Source: JADYZU01 sp964540965 (GTDB lineage: Bacteria > Pseudomonadota > Alphaproteobacteria > Rhodobacterales > Rhodobacteraceae). Taken from it: a DNA stretch of 64,000 bases. Shown here piece after piece: positions 42,394 through 51,178 of this stretch. The number at the start of each line of letters is the position of its first letter. The first letter of the stretch is position 1. The notes beneath the pieces are model-generated. The model was given only the letters and a program-made list of their open reading frames with translations, had not been told where the DNA came from and made no database searches. The position numbers and the translations under genes were made by a program. The stretch is taken from positions 61,584 through 125,583 of the forward strand of contig CAZIOT010000013.1 in the NCBI GenBank assembly GCA_964540965.1, in the 5' to 3' direction.

Positions 42394-43884
42394 ATGGCCA
42401 AGGACAAGGGGCCGCGCCGGCCACGGGCCGAGACGCCCAAGGGCTTCCGCGACTACTTCGGCAGCGAAGTCAGCGAGCGCAGCGCCATGCTGGCGCAGAT
42501 TGCCGCGGTCTATCACCGCTACGGCTTTGACGCGCTGGAAACCAGCGCGGTCGAGACAGTTGAGGCCCTAGGCAAGTTCCTTCCCGATGTGGACCGGCCG
42601 AACGAAGGCGTGTTCGCCTGGCAGGACGAGGATCAGGACTGGCTTGCGCTGCGCTATGACCTGACCGCGCCGCTCGCCCGGGTCTATGCGCAGAACCGGC
42701 ACGACCTGCCGACGCCCTATCGCCGCTATGCGATGGGTCCGGTCTGGCGCAACGAAAAGCCGGGGCCCGGGCGGTTCCGCCAGTTCTATCAATGCGATGC
42801 CGATACGGTCGGGGCGCCGACCGTCGCCGCGGATGCCGAGATCTGCGCCTTGCTGGCCGATTGCCTGGAAGAGGTCGGCATCCCCCGCGGCGACTACATC
42901 GTGCGGGTGAACAACCGCAAGGTTCTGAACGGCGTGATGGAGGCCGCGGGCGTGCTTGACCCCGCCGCGCCGGACAGATTCGCCGCCGAACGCGGCATCG
43001 TGCTGCGCGCCATCGACAAGATCGACCGGCTGGGGCCCGATGGCGTGCGCGCGCTTCTGGGCGCGGGGCGCAAGGACGAATCGGGCGATTTCACCAAGGG
43101 CGCGGGCCTGTCCGGGGCGCAGGCCGATGTGGTGATGGGCTTCATGGCCGCCAAGGGCGCCGATGGCGCGGCGACGGTCGCCAATCTGGCGGCGCTGGTC
43201 GGCGCATCGGAAACCGGCAAGGCCGGCGTGGCCGAGCTTGAGACCATCGCCGCGCTTCTGGCGGCGCAGGGCTATGGCCCCGACCGGATCGTCATCGACC
43301 CGGCGGTGGTCCGCGGCCTTGGCTATTACACCGGCCCGGTGTTCGAGGCCGAGCTGACCTTTGAAATCCTTGACGAAAAGGGCCGTCCGCGCCAGTTCGG
43401 GTCGGTTGCCGGCGGCGGGCGCTATGACGATCTGGTGAAACGCTTCACCGGCGAAACCGTGCCGGCGACCGGCGTGTCCATCGGCGTCGACCGCCTGCTC
43501 GCTGCGCTGCGCGCCAAGGGCCGGATCGGTGCCGATACCGCCCCCGGCCCGGTGGTCGTCACCGTCATGGACCGCGACCGCATGGCCGATTACATGGCCA
43601 TCGTCGGCGACCTGCGCGCCGCCGGCATCCGGGCCGAGGTCTATCTGGGCAATCCAAGGAACTTTGGCAACCAGATGAAATATGCCGACCGCCGCGGCGC
43701 CCCCATCGCCATCATCCAGGGCAGCGACGAGGCGGCGCGCGGCGTGGTGCAGGTCAAGGATCTGGTGCTGGGCGCCGCCATCGCCGCCAATGCCAGCCTC
43801 GAGGAATGGAAGGACCGCCCGGCGCAGGTCGAAGTGCCGCGCGCCGATCTGGTCGCCACCCTGCGCGGGATGCTTGGCCGATGA
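42394..43884 (+). CDS. hisS: Histidyl-tRNA synthetase
   Basis: A 496-residue class II synthetase charging tRNA-His. Motif 2 is FRQFYQCDADTVG, the histidine-binding blocks are RYDLTAPLARVYAQN and RGLGYYTGPVFEAEL, and motif 3 is GVSIGVDRLLAAL. The C-terminal anticodon-binding domain starts near residue 400 (VVVTVMDRDRMADYM). Two adjacent ATGs exist; 42394 was chosen because the AGGGGAGG site is 5 bases away, against 2 for 42391. It overlaps hisZ by 4 bases. Confidence 0.96.
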   Translation: MAKDKGPRRPRAETPKGFRDYFGSEVSERSAMLAQIAAVYHRYGFDALETSAVETVEALGKFLPDVDRPNEGVFAWQDEDQDWLALRYDLTAPLARVYAQNRHDLPTPYRRYAMGPVWRNEKPGPGRFRQFYQCDADTVGAPTVAADAEICALLADCLEEVGIPRGDYIVRVNNRKVLNGVMEAAGVLDPAAPDRFAAERGIVLRAIDKIDRLGPDGVRALLGAGRKDESGDFTKGAGLSGAQADVVMGFMAAKGADGAATVANLAALVGASETGKAGVAELETIAALLAAQGYGPDRIVIDPAVVRGLGYYTGPVFEAELTFEILDEKGRPRQFGSVAGGGRYDDLVKRFTGETVPATGVSIGVDRLLAALRAKGRIGADTAPGPVVVTVMDRDRMADYMAIVGDLRAAGIRAEVYLGNPRNFGNQMKYADRRGAPIAIIQGSDEAARGVVQVKDLVLGAAIAANASLEEWKDRPAQVEVPRADLVATLRGMLGR

Positions 43885-44975
43885 TCCCTTCTGAATCGCG
43901 GGCCGCGGCCCGGGCCGAGGCCAGCCGCCTGACCGCCCTGTTCGAAGCCGCCGGCGCCCGCCCGATCGAGGCGGCGATCCTGCAGCCGGCGGAAACGCTG
44001 CTTGATCTCTATGGCGAGGATATCCGCGCCCGCGCCTATGTCACCGCCGACCCCTTGCGCGGCGAGATGATGCTGCGCCCGGACTTCACCGTGCCCGTGG
44101 TGCAGATGCATATGGAATCGGGCGCCGACCCCGCCCGCTATACCTATGCCGGCGAGGTGTTCCGCCGGCAGGAAACCGATGCCGAACGCCCCTGGGAATT
44201 CCTGCAGGTCGGGTTCGAGGTGTTCGATGGCCGCACCCCGCACGAGGCCGATGCCGAGGTTTTCGCCACCATCGCCCGCGCCCTTGAGGGCCTGCCGCTG
44301 CGCGCCGCGACCGGCGATATCGGCATCCTGATGGCCGCGGTGGGCGGGCTGCGCACCACCGACAGCCGCAAGGCCGCGCTTCTGCGCCATATCTGGCGGC
44401 CCCGGCGGTTCCGCGCGCTGATCGACCGCTATTCCGGCCGCGTCGCGGCGCCGGCCACGCGCGCCGCGCTCTTGTCTGCCGCCGATCCCTTTGCCGGGGC
44501 CGGGCCGGAAATCGGCCTGCGCACCCGCGCCGACATCGGCGCCCGCATCGCCGCCCTGCGCGAGGATGCCGCCGCCGCCCCGATCGCCTCCGAGGAAATC
44601 GCCCTGATCGAGCAGCTGATCGCGATACGCGAGGACGCGCCCTATGCCCTTTCGGCCCTGCGGGATCTGGCGGTGGATTTGCCGGCCATCGCCCCGGCGG
44701 TCACCCGCCTGTCGGACCGGATGAACGCGCTGGCCGACCGTGGCGTCGATGTCGAGACGCTGGAATTCGAGGCGTCTTTCGGCCGCACCGCGCTGGAATA
44801 CTACGACGGTTTCGTCTTCGGCTTTTACGCCGCGGCGCGTCCCGACCTGCCGCCGGTGGCCACCGGCGGGCGCTATGACGCGCTGACCCGCGTGCTGGGC
44901 CGCGGGCGCGAGGTGCCGGCGGTGGGCGGGGTGATCCGCCCCGAACTGGTCGTCCGGCTGAGGGGGGCACGATGA
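43881..44975 (+). CDS. hisZ: ATP phosphoribosyltransferase regulatory subunit HisZ
   Basis: A 364-residue HisRS-like paralog without aminoacylation activity. The class II fold shows in MMLRPDFTVPVVQMHMESG, YAGEVFRRQETDAERPWEFLQVGFEVF and the end YYDGFVFGFYAAARPDLPPVATGGRYDALTRVLG. It combines with short HisG to form the feedback-regulated first enzyme of histidine synthesis. The 4-base overlaps on both sides (hisS, hisG) fit a single translated unit. Confidence 0.94.
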   Translation: MIPSESRAAARAEASRLTALFEAAGARPIEAAILQPAETLLDLYGEDIRARAYVTADPLRGEMMLRPDFTVPVVQMHMESGADPARYTYAGEVFRRQETDAERPWEFLQVGFEVFDGRTPHEADAEVFATIARALEGLPLRAATGDIGILMAAVGGLRTTDSRKAALLRHIWRPRRFRALIDRYSGRVAAPATRAALLSAADPFAGAGPEIGLRTRADIGARIAALREDAAAAPIASEEIALIEQLIAIREDAPYALSALRDLAVDLPAIAPAVTRLSDRMNALADRGVDVETLEFEASFGRTALEYYDGFVFGFYAAARPDLPPVATGGRYDALTRVLGRGREVPAVGGVIRPELVVRLRGAR

Positions 44976-45664
44976 CCTTGCGTCTGGGCGTGCCGTCCAA
45001 GGGGCGGCTGATGGAAAAGTCCTTCGAATGGTTTGCCGCCCGCGGCCTTACCTTACGCAAGGCCGGGTCGGAACGCGATTATGCCGCGGTCGCCGAAGGC
45101 ATCGAGGGGATCGAGCTGGTGCTGCTGTCAGCCGGCGAGATCCCGCACGAATTGTCGCGCGGGCGGCTGCACATGGGCGTCACCGGATCGGATCTGGTGC
45201 GCGAACATGTGCCGCTGTGGGATACCCGGCTGCGGCCGCTGGCCGAGATGGGTTTTGGCAATGCCGATCTCATCATCGCGGTGCCGCAATTCTGGGTCGA
45301 TGTCGATACGCTGGACGATCTTGACGCGGTGGCGGCGGCGTTCCGGCGGCGGCACGGCTTTCGCCTGCGGATCGCGACGAAATACCACCGGCTGGTGCGG
45401 GAATTCCTGCAATCGCGCGGGGTTGCCGATTACCGGCTGGTCGATTCGCAGGGCGCCACCGAAGGCACGGTCAAGAACGAGGCGGCCGAGGCGATCGCCG
45501 ACATCACCTCGACCGGCGAGACGCTGCGTGCCAACGGGCTCAAGGTCTTGTCCGACGGGCTGATCCACGCCAGCCAGGCCACGCTCTACAAAAGCCGCAT
45601 GGCGATGTGGAGCGAGGACGACCGCCGCGCGATGCGCGCCATCGAGGGCCGGCTGGGCCTCTGA
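44972..45664 (+). CDS. hisG: ATP phosphoribosyltransferase, short form HisG
   Basis: A 230-residue catalytic subunit joining ATP and PRPP to start histidine synthesis. LGVPSKGRLMEKS begins the fold, with VTGSDLVREHVPLWD in the middle and the PRPP loop in DSQGATEGTVKNEAAEAIADITSTGETL. It lacks the C-terminal ACT-like domain of long HisG, as expected where HisZ is present. The ATG overlaps the hisZ stop. Confidence 0.96.
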   Translation: MTLRLGVPSKGRLMEKSFEWFAARGLTLRKAGSERDYAAVAEGIEGIELVLLSAGEIPHELSRGRLHMGVTGSDLVREHVPLWDTRLRPLAEMGFGNADLIIAVPQFWVDVDTLDDLDAVAAAFRRRHGFRLRIATKYHRLVREFLQSRGVADYRLVDSQGATEGTVKNEAAEAIADITSTGETLRANGLKVLSDGLIHASQATLYKSRMAMWSEDDRRAMRAIEGRLGL

Positions 45665-45675
45665 CCCGCCCTGAT

Positions 45676-45693
45676 GCCGCCGCAATCGGCGGC
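45676..45693 (+). terminator. GC hairpin after hisG
   Basis: GCCGCCG-CAAT-CGGCGGC, a 7-base perfect stem 11 bases after the hisG stop and 13 bases before the NYN gene start. No T-run follows, so it is probably a weak barrier or mRNA-end structure. Confidence 0.4.
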
Positions 45694-45705
45694 GAAGATC
45701 CGGGC

Positions 45706-46398
45706 ATGGATGGTTCGGGGTTCAGTACGGCAGCGTCGCAATCGGTGGCGCTGCTGGTCGATGGCGACAATCTGGCGGCGGCGCTGGCCGGCCGGGTTCT
45801 GGTCGCGGCCGCCGGCCTGGGCCGCGTCACGTGCAAGCGCGTCTATGCCGATGTGCAGCACCTGCCGGGCTGGGCCAGCGGCGCCACCGGCTTTGCCCTG
45901 CGCGCCACGGGCGGCGGCAGGAACGCCTCGGACATCCTGATGAGCATCGAGGCGGTGGATCTGTTCTGGCGCGACGGATTGCGACATTTCGCGTTGGCGT
46001 CTTCGGACCGCGACCTGTCAAGCGTGGCGCTGTATCTGGTGGAACGCGGCGCAACGGTGCTGGGCGTGGGCGAGGCAAAGGCGCCGCCGGCGTTCCGCCA
46101 CGCCTGTTCGCGGTTTGTGGTGGTGGGGGCGGTGGAAACGGTCGACCGGCCGGCCGAAGTGCTGCAGGCTGCCGTTCTCCCGTCGCGAATGGATGGACGG
46201 ATCCGCGACATCGTGCGGAAATCCGGCAGCGATGGCGCCATGCCCATTGGCCCCCTCGGCGCACAGTTGCATACGATGTTCGGCATTCACGCGACGTCCC
46301 TGCCTGAAGGCGGCCTTCGCGCCTATCTCGCCGCGCGCCCCGACCTCTACGCCCTTGATCCGCGCGGGCCGGAGGCAAAGGTGCGCTGCCGCTGGTGA
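45706..46398 (+). CDS. NYN-domain (LabA/DUF88-type) putative RNase with C-terminal LOTUS-like domain
   Basis: A 230-residue protein. Residues about 12-145 form a PIN-like NYN nuclease domain with the acidic metal residues in LLVDGDNLAAAL, NASDILMSIEAVDLFW and ALASSDRDLSSVALYLVERG. Residues about 165-225 (IRDIVRKSGSDGAMPIGPLGAQLHTMFGIHATSLPEGGLRAYLAARPDLYALD) resemble an OST-HTH/LOTUS RNA-binding module. It is probably an RNA-processing enzyme; the target is unknown. The in-frame region upstream of the ATG is hisG and is excluded. Confidence 0.82.
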   Translation: MDGSGFSTAASQSVALLVDGDNLAAALAGRVLVAAAGLGRVTCKRVYADVQHLPGWASGATGFALRATGGGRNASDILMSIEAVDLFWRDGLRHFALASSDRDLSSVALYLVERGATVLGVGEAKAPPAFRHACSRFVVVGAVETVDRPAEVLQAAVLPSRMDGRIRDIVRKSGSDGAMPIGPLGAQLHTMFGIHATSLPEGGLRAYLAARPDLYALDPRGPEAKVRCRW

Positions 46399-46411
46399 CG
46401 CCCTTCCCTGA

Positions 46412-46837
46412 CTACAGCACGCCGATTTCCGCCAGCGCCCGCGACAGCGCCGGGGGCAGCGTGTCCTCGCCCGTGCGGGTCGACAGGTCCGGTGGCGCGT
46501 CCTCGGGTTTGAGATAGCGCCAGCCCTGGAACGGTTGCCGCGGCACCGGCGCGACGCGGATCAGGTCGGGCGACAGCACGATGCCGCAGCGGTCCACCGC
46601 ATCCTCGCCCCGCACCCTGTCCAGCCGCAGGATGCGCTGCCGGCACAGGACCATGCCGCGGATCACCCAGTAGATCGAGCCGCCGGCGAGCACTTCGCCC
46701 TCGCGCTTCGGCCACATGCGGGTGATGTGCCACGGCAGACCATCGGCCGTCTGCCAGCGCGGCTCGGCCTGCCATGCGGCCATCTCGGCGACATCCTCGG
46801 TCCCGACCGACAGCTTGATGAGATGCAGATGCGCCAT
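46412..46837 (-). CDS. DUF1489-type conserved protein
   Basis: A 141-residue protein beginning MAHLHLIKLSVGTEDVAEMAAWQ, the hallmark start of the alphaproteobacterial DUF1489 family, with TRMWPKREGEVLAGGSIYWVIRG and RCGIVLSPDLIRVAPVPRQPFQGWRYL further on. Function is unknown. The ATG at 46837 is the family start; the frame extends upstream into the dispersed repeat and that part is rejected. It ends convergently with the NYN gene, 13 bases apart. Confidence 0.82.
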   Translation of the reverse strand: MAHLHLIKLSVGTEDVAEMAAWQAEPRWQTADGLPWHITRMWPKREGEVLAGGSIYWVIRGMVLCRQRILRLDRVRGEDAVDRCGIVLSPDLIRVAPVPRQPFQGWRYLKPEDAPPDLSTRTGEDTLPPALSRALAEIGVL

Positions 46838-46876
46838 GCCGGCAGGATTAGAGCGCGCCGGGCGATTCTGCCAGAG

Positions 46877-47100
46877 GCCGGTCCTGGCGGACCGGCGAAG
46901 GCAAGGGGGTCCTCGGACCCCCTCTTGGCCTGCGGCCAATTCACCCCCGAGGATATTTCTGGACGAAGAATGAGGAAAGAGCGCGTCTCCTGTTCATTCT
47001 TCGTCCATAAATATCCCCGCCGGAGGCAGCCCTGAGGAGAAGCCGCAAGGCGACGACGAGGCAAGGACTCGTGCGCGAAGGCGCACTCCGCAAGGTCAGG
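46877..47100. repeat. Dispersed composite repeat, copy D (inverted relative to copy A)
   Basis: Carries the same parts as 6715-6981 in the opposite orientation: the GGTCC/GGACC hairpin, a GGGGGTCC/GGACCCCC hairpin (about 46904-46925), GAGGATATTT with GGACGAAGAATGA (46961-46973), its inverse TCATTCTTCGTCC (46994-47006), GCCGGAGGCAGCCCTGAGGAG, GCGACGACGAGGCAAGG and GGTCAGG. Copy D lacks the roughly 45 extra bases present in copy A. Its end supplies the stop codon of the following lyase gene. Confidence 0.85.
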
Positions 47101-47860
47101 TGGCGCTGCGTTTCAGGATGGCGCGGGCGCGGGCGCGGACGGGTTCGTCGACCATTTCGCCGTCGACCTGCACCGCGCCGTCGCCCGAGGCGAGGACCCG
47201 GGCCGCCCAGTCGATTTCCGCGGGCGAGGGCGCAAAGGCGGTCTGGACCGCGGCGACCTGCCGCGGGTGGATGCACAGCTTTCCACTCATGCCCAGCGCC
47301 CGGGCATGGGCGGCGTCAGACGCAGTATCCGGCCCGTCGATCCGCAGCGTCACGCCGTCAAGCGGCGGCGCGATGCCGGCCAGCCGGCTGGCCAGCACCA
47401 GTTCGAACCGCGCCGGCAGCAGGATCTCGCGTTCATGCGCACAGCCAAGATCGGCGCAGAAATCCACCGATCCGAAGGCGAGTTGCCCGGCAGCGGTGGC
47501 AATGGCGCGGGCGCCGGCCAGACCGCGGGCCGATTCGATCAGGGCGATGACCCTGTGGCCGGAGGCGGTGGCCACGGCGACGACCTCTGCCGCGGTCTCG
47601 GCCTTGGGCAGGATCACCGCGGCAAGCGGCAGGGCGGCAGCGGCGGCAAGGTCGGCCGCGTGCCACGGCGTCCCCGTGGCGTTGATCCGCAGCACCACCG
47701 GCAGGTCGGTAAATCCGCAGGTCAGCGCGGCGCGGGCGGCGTCCTTGTCGGCGGCGGCGACGGCATCCTCGAGGTCGAGGATCACCGCATCGGCGCCGCT
47801 GGCCGCGGCCTTGGCGAACCGCTCGGGCCGGGTGGCGGGGACGAAGAGCGGCGCGATCAT
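47096..47860 (-). CDS. CitE/HpcH-family CoA-ester lyase
   Basis: A 254-residue TIM-barrel enzyme of the HpcH/CitE group (malyl-CoA, citramalyl-CoA or citryl-CoA lyases). Marks are APLFVPATRPERFAKAAASGADAVILDLEDAV, the PKAETAAEVV lysine strand, ALIESARGL and LAFGSVDFCADLG, with a C-terminal CIHPRQV. It overlaps the CoA-transferase gene by 4 bases, so a CoA-activated hydroxy-acid is probably cleaved here as the end of the catabolic island. The stop lies in the dispersed repeat. The longer frame upstream is the CoA-transferase region and is excluded. Confidence 0.87.
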   Translation of the reverse strand: MIAPLFVPATRPERFAKAAASGADAVILDLEDAVAAADKDAARAALTCGFTDLPVVLRINATGTPWHAADLAAAAALPLAAVILPKAETAAEVVAVATASGHRVIALIESARGLAGARAIATAAGQLAFGSVDFCADLGCAHEREILLPARFELVLASRLAGIAPPLDGVTLRIDGPDTASDAAHARALGMSGKLCIHPRQVAAVQTAFAPSPAEIDWAARVLASGDGAVQVDGEMVDEPVRARARAILKRSAT

Positions 47861-48948
47861 GGCGTGGCACCCAGTGCGGGGACCGGGCCAAGGGCCGGCG
47901 CGGCGCCGTCGACCATGGCGGCGGGGGCCGGCAGGTGGACGGGGCCGTTCGGCGTGTCGACGCGGATGCGCCGCAGATGCGGATGCGCCGAAAGCCCGGC
48001 CATGTCGTTGACGCGGGCATAGGCCACGCCCGCCCGTTTCAGCACCGGTTCGGCCTGCGCCACCGTCAGCCTGCCCAGCGCCGCGGCGACCAGCGCGTCG
48101 GTCTCGGCCCGGGCGGCGACACGGGCGACATTGGTGGCAAAGCGCGGGTCCTTGGCGATGGCGGCATCGCCCAGCACATCGGCGGCCAGCGCGGCGAATT
48201 CGCGGTCGCTTTGCACCGCGATCAGCACTTGCACCCCATCGGCGCAGGTAAAGACGCCATAGGGCGCGATCGAGGGATGCGCCATGCCGATGCGCCTGGG
48301 CGACTGCCCGCCTTCGTGCTGCAGCAGCGGCACCGTCAGCCAGTCGGCCATCACATCGAACATCGACACCGCGATCGCGCAGCCCTTGCCGGTGATGCTG
48401 CGGCGGATCAGCGCCTCGAGGATCGCGGCATGGGCGGTGGCGCCGGTGGAAATGTCCACGACCGAGGTGCCGACACGGGACGGCTGGTCCGGCCCGCCGG
48501 TGATCGAACACAGGCCGGATTCGGCCTGGATCAGCAGGTCATAGGCCTTGCGGTCGGCCATCGGCCCGTCCTCGCCATAGCCCGAGATCGAACAGGTGAT
48601 GAGCCTTGGATAGTCCGCGGCAAGGCGTTCGGGCGGAAAGCCCAGCCGCGCCAGCGCGCCCGGCTTGATGTTCTGCACCAGCACATCGGCGCCGGCCAGC
48701 AGATCGGCCAGCAGGGCCTTGCCTTCGGGCGTGGTCAGGTCGGCAATGACGCTTTCCTTGCCACGGTTCAGCCAGACGAAATAGCTTGACTGCCCCGCCG
48801 CCAGTTTGTCGTAGTGCCGGGCAAAATCGCCATCGGTGCGTTCTATCTTGATGACGCGGGCGCCTGCATCGGCCAGCCGCGAGGTGGCAAAGGGAGCGGC
48901 GACCGCCTGTTCAAGGGCAACGACGGTCAGACCTTCAAGCGGGCGCAT
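47857..48948 (-). CDS. Family III CoA-transferase (CaiB/BaiF type)
   Basis: A 363-residue CoA-transferase. The start MRPLEGLTVVALEQAVAAPFATSRLADAGARVIKIER is typical. The catalytic Asp is expected in KAYDLLIQAESGL (YDLL), and GTSVVDISTGATAHAAILEAL follows. It moves CoA from a donor such as succinyl-CoA to a carboxylate. ATG at 48948 shares a base with the acyl-CoA dehydrogenase stop (TGATG), and its stop overlaps the lyase. Its acceptor is unknown. Confidence 0.92.
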   Translation of the reverse strand: MRPLEGLTVVALEQAVAAPFATSRLADAGARVIKIERTDGDFARHYDKLAAGQSSYFVWLNRGKESVIADLTTPEGKALLADLLAGADVLVQNIKPGALARLGFPPERLAADYPRLITCSISGYGEDGPMADRKAYDLLIQAESGLCSITGGPDQPSRVGTSVVDISTGATAHAAILEALIRRSITGKGCAIAVSMFDVMADWLTVPLLQHEGGQSPRRIGMAHPSIAPYGVFTCADGVQVLIAVQSDREFAALAADVLGDAAIAKDPRFATNVARVAARAETDALVAAALGRLTVAQAEPVLKRAGVAYARVNDMAGLSAHPHLRRIRVDTPNGPVHLPAPAAMVDGAAPALGPVPALGATP

Positions 48949-50111
48949 CAGAACGACCTCGGCAGGCCGAGGACATGCTCGGCGACATAGGACAGGATCA
49001 GGTTGGTCGAGATCGGGGCAACCTGGTAAAGGCGGGTTTCGCGGAATTTCCGTTCGACATCGTATTCGCAGGCGAAACCGAAGCCGCCGTGGAATTGCAG
49101 GCAGGCATTCGCCGCCTCCCAGCTTGCCTTTGCGGCAAGGTATTTCGCCATGTTGGCCTGTGCGCCGCAATCCAGCCCGGCGTCATAGCGGCGGCAGGCC
49201 TCGAAACGCATCAGGTTGGCGGCCTCGACTTCGATCAGCGCCTCGGCGATCGGGAATTGCACGCCCTGGTTCTGGCCGATGGGCCGGCCGAATACCTGCC
49301 GTTCGCTGGCATATTTCGTCACCCGGTCGATGAACCAATAGCCGTCGCCGATACATTCCGCCGCAATCAGGGTGCGTTCGGCATTCAGGCCGGTGAGGAT
49401 GTACTTGAACCCCTGCCCTTCGGTGCCGATCAGGTTTTCGGCCGGGATTTCAAGGTTGTCGAAGAACAGTTCGTTGGTTTCGTGGTTCACCATGTTGGGG
49501 ATCGGCCGCACGGTCATGCCCGAGCGCGTCGCCTCGGCAATATCGACAAGGAAGATCGACAGCCCTTCGGATTTCTTTTTCACGTCGGCCAGAGGCGTGG
49601 TCCGTGCCAGAAGGATCATCAGGTCGGAATGCTGCACCCGGCTGATCCAGACCTTCTGTCCGTTGATGACATAGCGGTCGCCCTTTTTCACCGCTGTCGT
49701 CTTGACCTTGGTCGTGTCGGTGCCGGTGGTCGGTTCGGTCACGCCCATGGATTGCAGGCGCAATTCGCCGGCGGCGATGCGCGGCAGGTATTTCTGCCGC
49801 TGTTCTTCCGATCCATGCCGGACCAGGGTGGTCATGTTGTACATCTGGCCGTGGCAGGCGCCGGAATTGCCGCCCGAGCGGTTGATTTCCTCCATGATGA
49901 CGCTGGCCTCGGCCAGGCCAAGGCCGGCGCCGCCATAGGCCTCGGGGATCAGCGCGGCAAGCCAGCCGGCCTCGGTCAGCGCCTGCACGAATTCCTCGGG
50001 ATAGGCGCGGGCCGCGTCGACCTTGCGGTGATATTCGTCGGGAAAGCGGGCGCAGAGGGCGCGCACCGCGTCGCGGATGTCCTGATGGTCGTCGGTGTCG
50101 CGGTAGCCCAT
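48948..50111 (-). CDS. Acyl-CoA dehydrogenase
   Basis: A 387-residue flavoprotein of the ACAD family. Landmarks are IPEAYGGAGLGLAEASVIMEE, the FAD-binding GVTEPTTGTDTTKV and KVWISRVQHSD, and the C-terminal QFHGGFGFACEYDVERKFRETRLYQVAPISTNLI (FAD-binding and catalytic region). It probably desaturates the CoA ester made by the adjacent CoA-transferase. A hairpin dyad (50182-50204) separates it from the extradiol dioxygenase gene, so expression may be partly separate. Confidence 0.93.
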   Translation of the reverse strand: MGYRDTDDHQDIRDAVRALCARFPDEYHRKVDAARAYPEEFVQALTEAGWLAALIPEAYGGAGLGLAEASVIMEEINRSGGNSGACHGQMYNMTTLVRHGSEEQRQKYLPRIAAGELRLQSMGVTEPTTGTDTTKVKTTAVKKGDRYVINGQKVWISRVQHSDLMILLARTTPLADVKKKSEGLSIFLVDIAEATRSGMTVRPIPNMVNHETNELFFDNLEIPAENLIGTEGQGFKYILTGLNAERTLIAAECIGDGYWFIDRVTKYASERQVFGRPIGQNQGVQFPIAEALIEVEAANLMRFEACRRYDAGLDCGAQANMAKYLAAKASWEAANACLQFHGGFGFACEYDVERKFRETRLYQVAPISTNLILSYVAEHVLGLPRSF

Positions 50112-50181
50112 GGTCTTCCCCTTGCTGTCACGCCTGCCTAGACCGTTGCGCGACAGCGGGGAAATACCGGGTTGTTCTGCC

Positions 50182-50204
50182 GGCGATAGGCCGGGCCTAT
50201 CGCC
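50182..50204. other. 23-bp perfect dyad between dioxygenase and acyl-CoA dehydrogenase genes
   Basis: GGCGATAGGCC (50182-50192) and GGCCTATCGCC (50194-50204) form an 11-base perfect inverted repeat around one G. There is no T-tract on the minus strand after it. The tight spacing (a 1-base centre would not fold well in RNA) favours a protein operator over a terminator. Confidence 0.6.
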
Positions 50205-50210
50205 ATGCGG

Positions 50211-51167
50211 TCAGTCAAAGAACGACGGCGGCGGCGACATGCCCCATTGCGTGGTTTCCTCGACCGTGCCGGTGAAATAGACCGGCTTGTATTCGTGATT
50301 GACCAGATCGGTGTCGGTGTAATGTTCGACGCGGTTGCCGAACGGATCCAGCCAATAGTCATAGATCAGCGAGCCAAGGTAGTGCCGGCCATATCCGGCA
50401 TCCAGATTCCAGCCCTGATTGACCAGATGGTGATGCCCGGTCGTCACCGCATCCAGATCCAGCACCTCGTAGGACGAATGGTGGCAGCCTTCGAGATGCG
50501 AATGATTGACCAGAAGGATATGGTGGTCGACGAATTCGGTCCCGCGGTCGAGCCGCAGGAAAACGCCGGCCATGGTGTCGTCATTGCCGGGAACGCCGTG
50601 GCGCCCGCAGATGTAGTCGGACGGGATCAGGTTGAAATGCCGGCGGAACCAGGCAACCTCGGTCGGGGCGTCCTTGACCCGTTCGACATAATGGCCGATG
50701 CGCAGGATCGGGGTCACTTCCTTTTTCTGGCGCACCGGAATGTTCGGCCGCAGATGCGATCCGTGGAAATTCAGCGGATAGATCCGCCGCGTCGGCAATT
50801 CCGGCAGGGTCGCGGCGCCATGTTCGATGCGCAGGATATGACCGTTCGGCGTGGTCAGCGTCACCCGCCGCCCGCCGCCGGGATCAAGAATGGTCTCGAT
50901 CGCCGAGGCACCGGGAAGCGCCGCGGCCTTTTCCAGATCTTCCGGGGTCATCACCCGGATGGCGGCACCGAGAAAGCGGTTGGTTTCGCCCAGCACCGCC
51001 TTGTGGATATAGGCCGCCGGGCCGGTGCCGCGCATGTAAAGCGTGTCATCGCGCCGTTCGGACCGTTTCATGCCGAAATCGGTCAGAAAGCGTTCCATCA
51101 GGTCAAGGTCGGTGACCTGATAGACGGTATAGGCGAGTTCGTCGATCTGGATGCGGTCGTCGGTCAT
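50211..51167 (-). CDS. VOC-family extradiol ring-cleavage dioxygenase
   Basis: A 318-residue type I extradiol dioxygenase-like protein with two VOC domains (about residues 8-115 and 152-285). The iron-binding 2-His-1-Glu set fits H159 (RIGHYVER), H229 or H230 (CHHSSYEVLD) and E281 (GNRVEHYTD), so the active site looks intact. It should cleave a catechol-like ring next to one hydroxyl. It lies 11 bases after the XDH-relic gene in the same operon. Confidence 0.88.
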   Translation of the reverse strand: MTDDRIQIDELAYTVYQVTDLDLMERFLTDFGMKRSERRDDTLYMRGTGPAAYIHKAVLGETNRFLGAAIRVMTPEDLEKAAALPGASAIETILDPGGGRRVTLTTPNGHILRIEHGAATLPELPTRRIYPLNFHGSHLRPNIPVRQKKEVTPILRIGHYVERVKDAPTEVAWFRRHFNLIPSDYICGRHGVPGNDDTMAGVFLRLDRGTEFVDHHILLVNHSHLEGCHHSSYEVLDLDAVTTGHHHLVNQGWNLDAGYGRHYLGSLIYDYWLDPFGNRVEHYTDTDLVNHEYKPVYFTGTVEETTQWGMSPPPSFFD

Positions 51168-51178
51168 GCGGATCTCCT

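Noticed and set aside
46837..46939. Longer N-terminus of the DUF1489-type protein
   Set aside because: The extra residues are encoded by the dispersed repeat module, and the family begins at MAHLHLIKLSVG.
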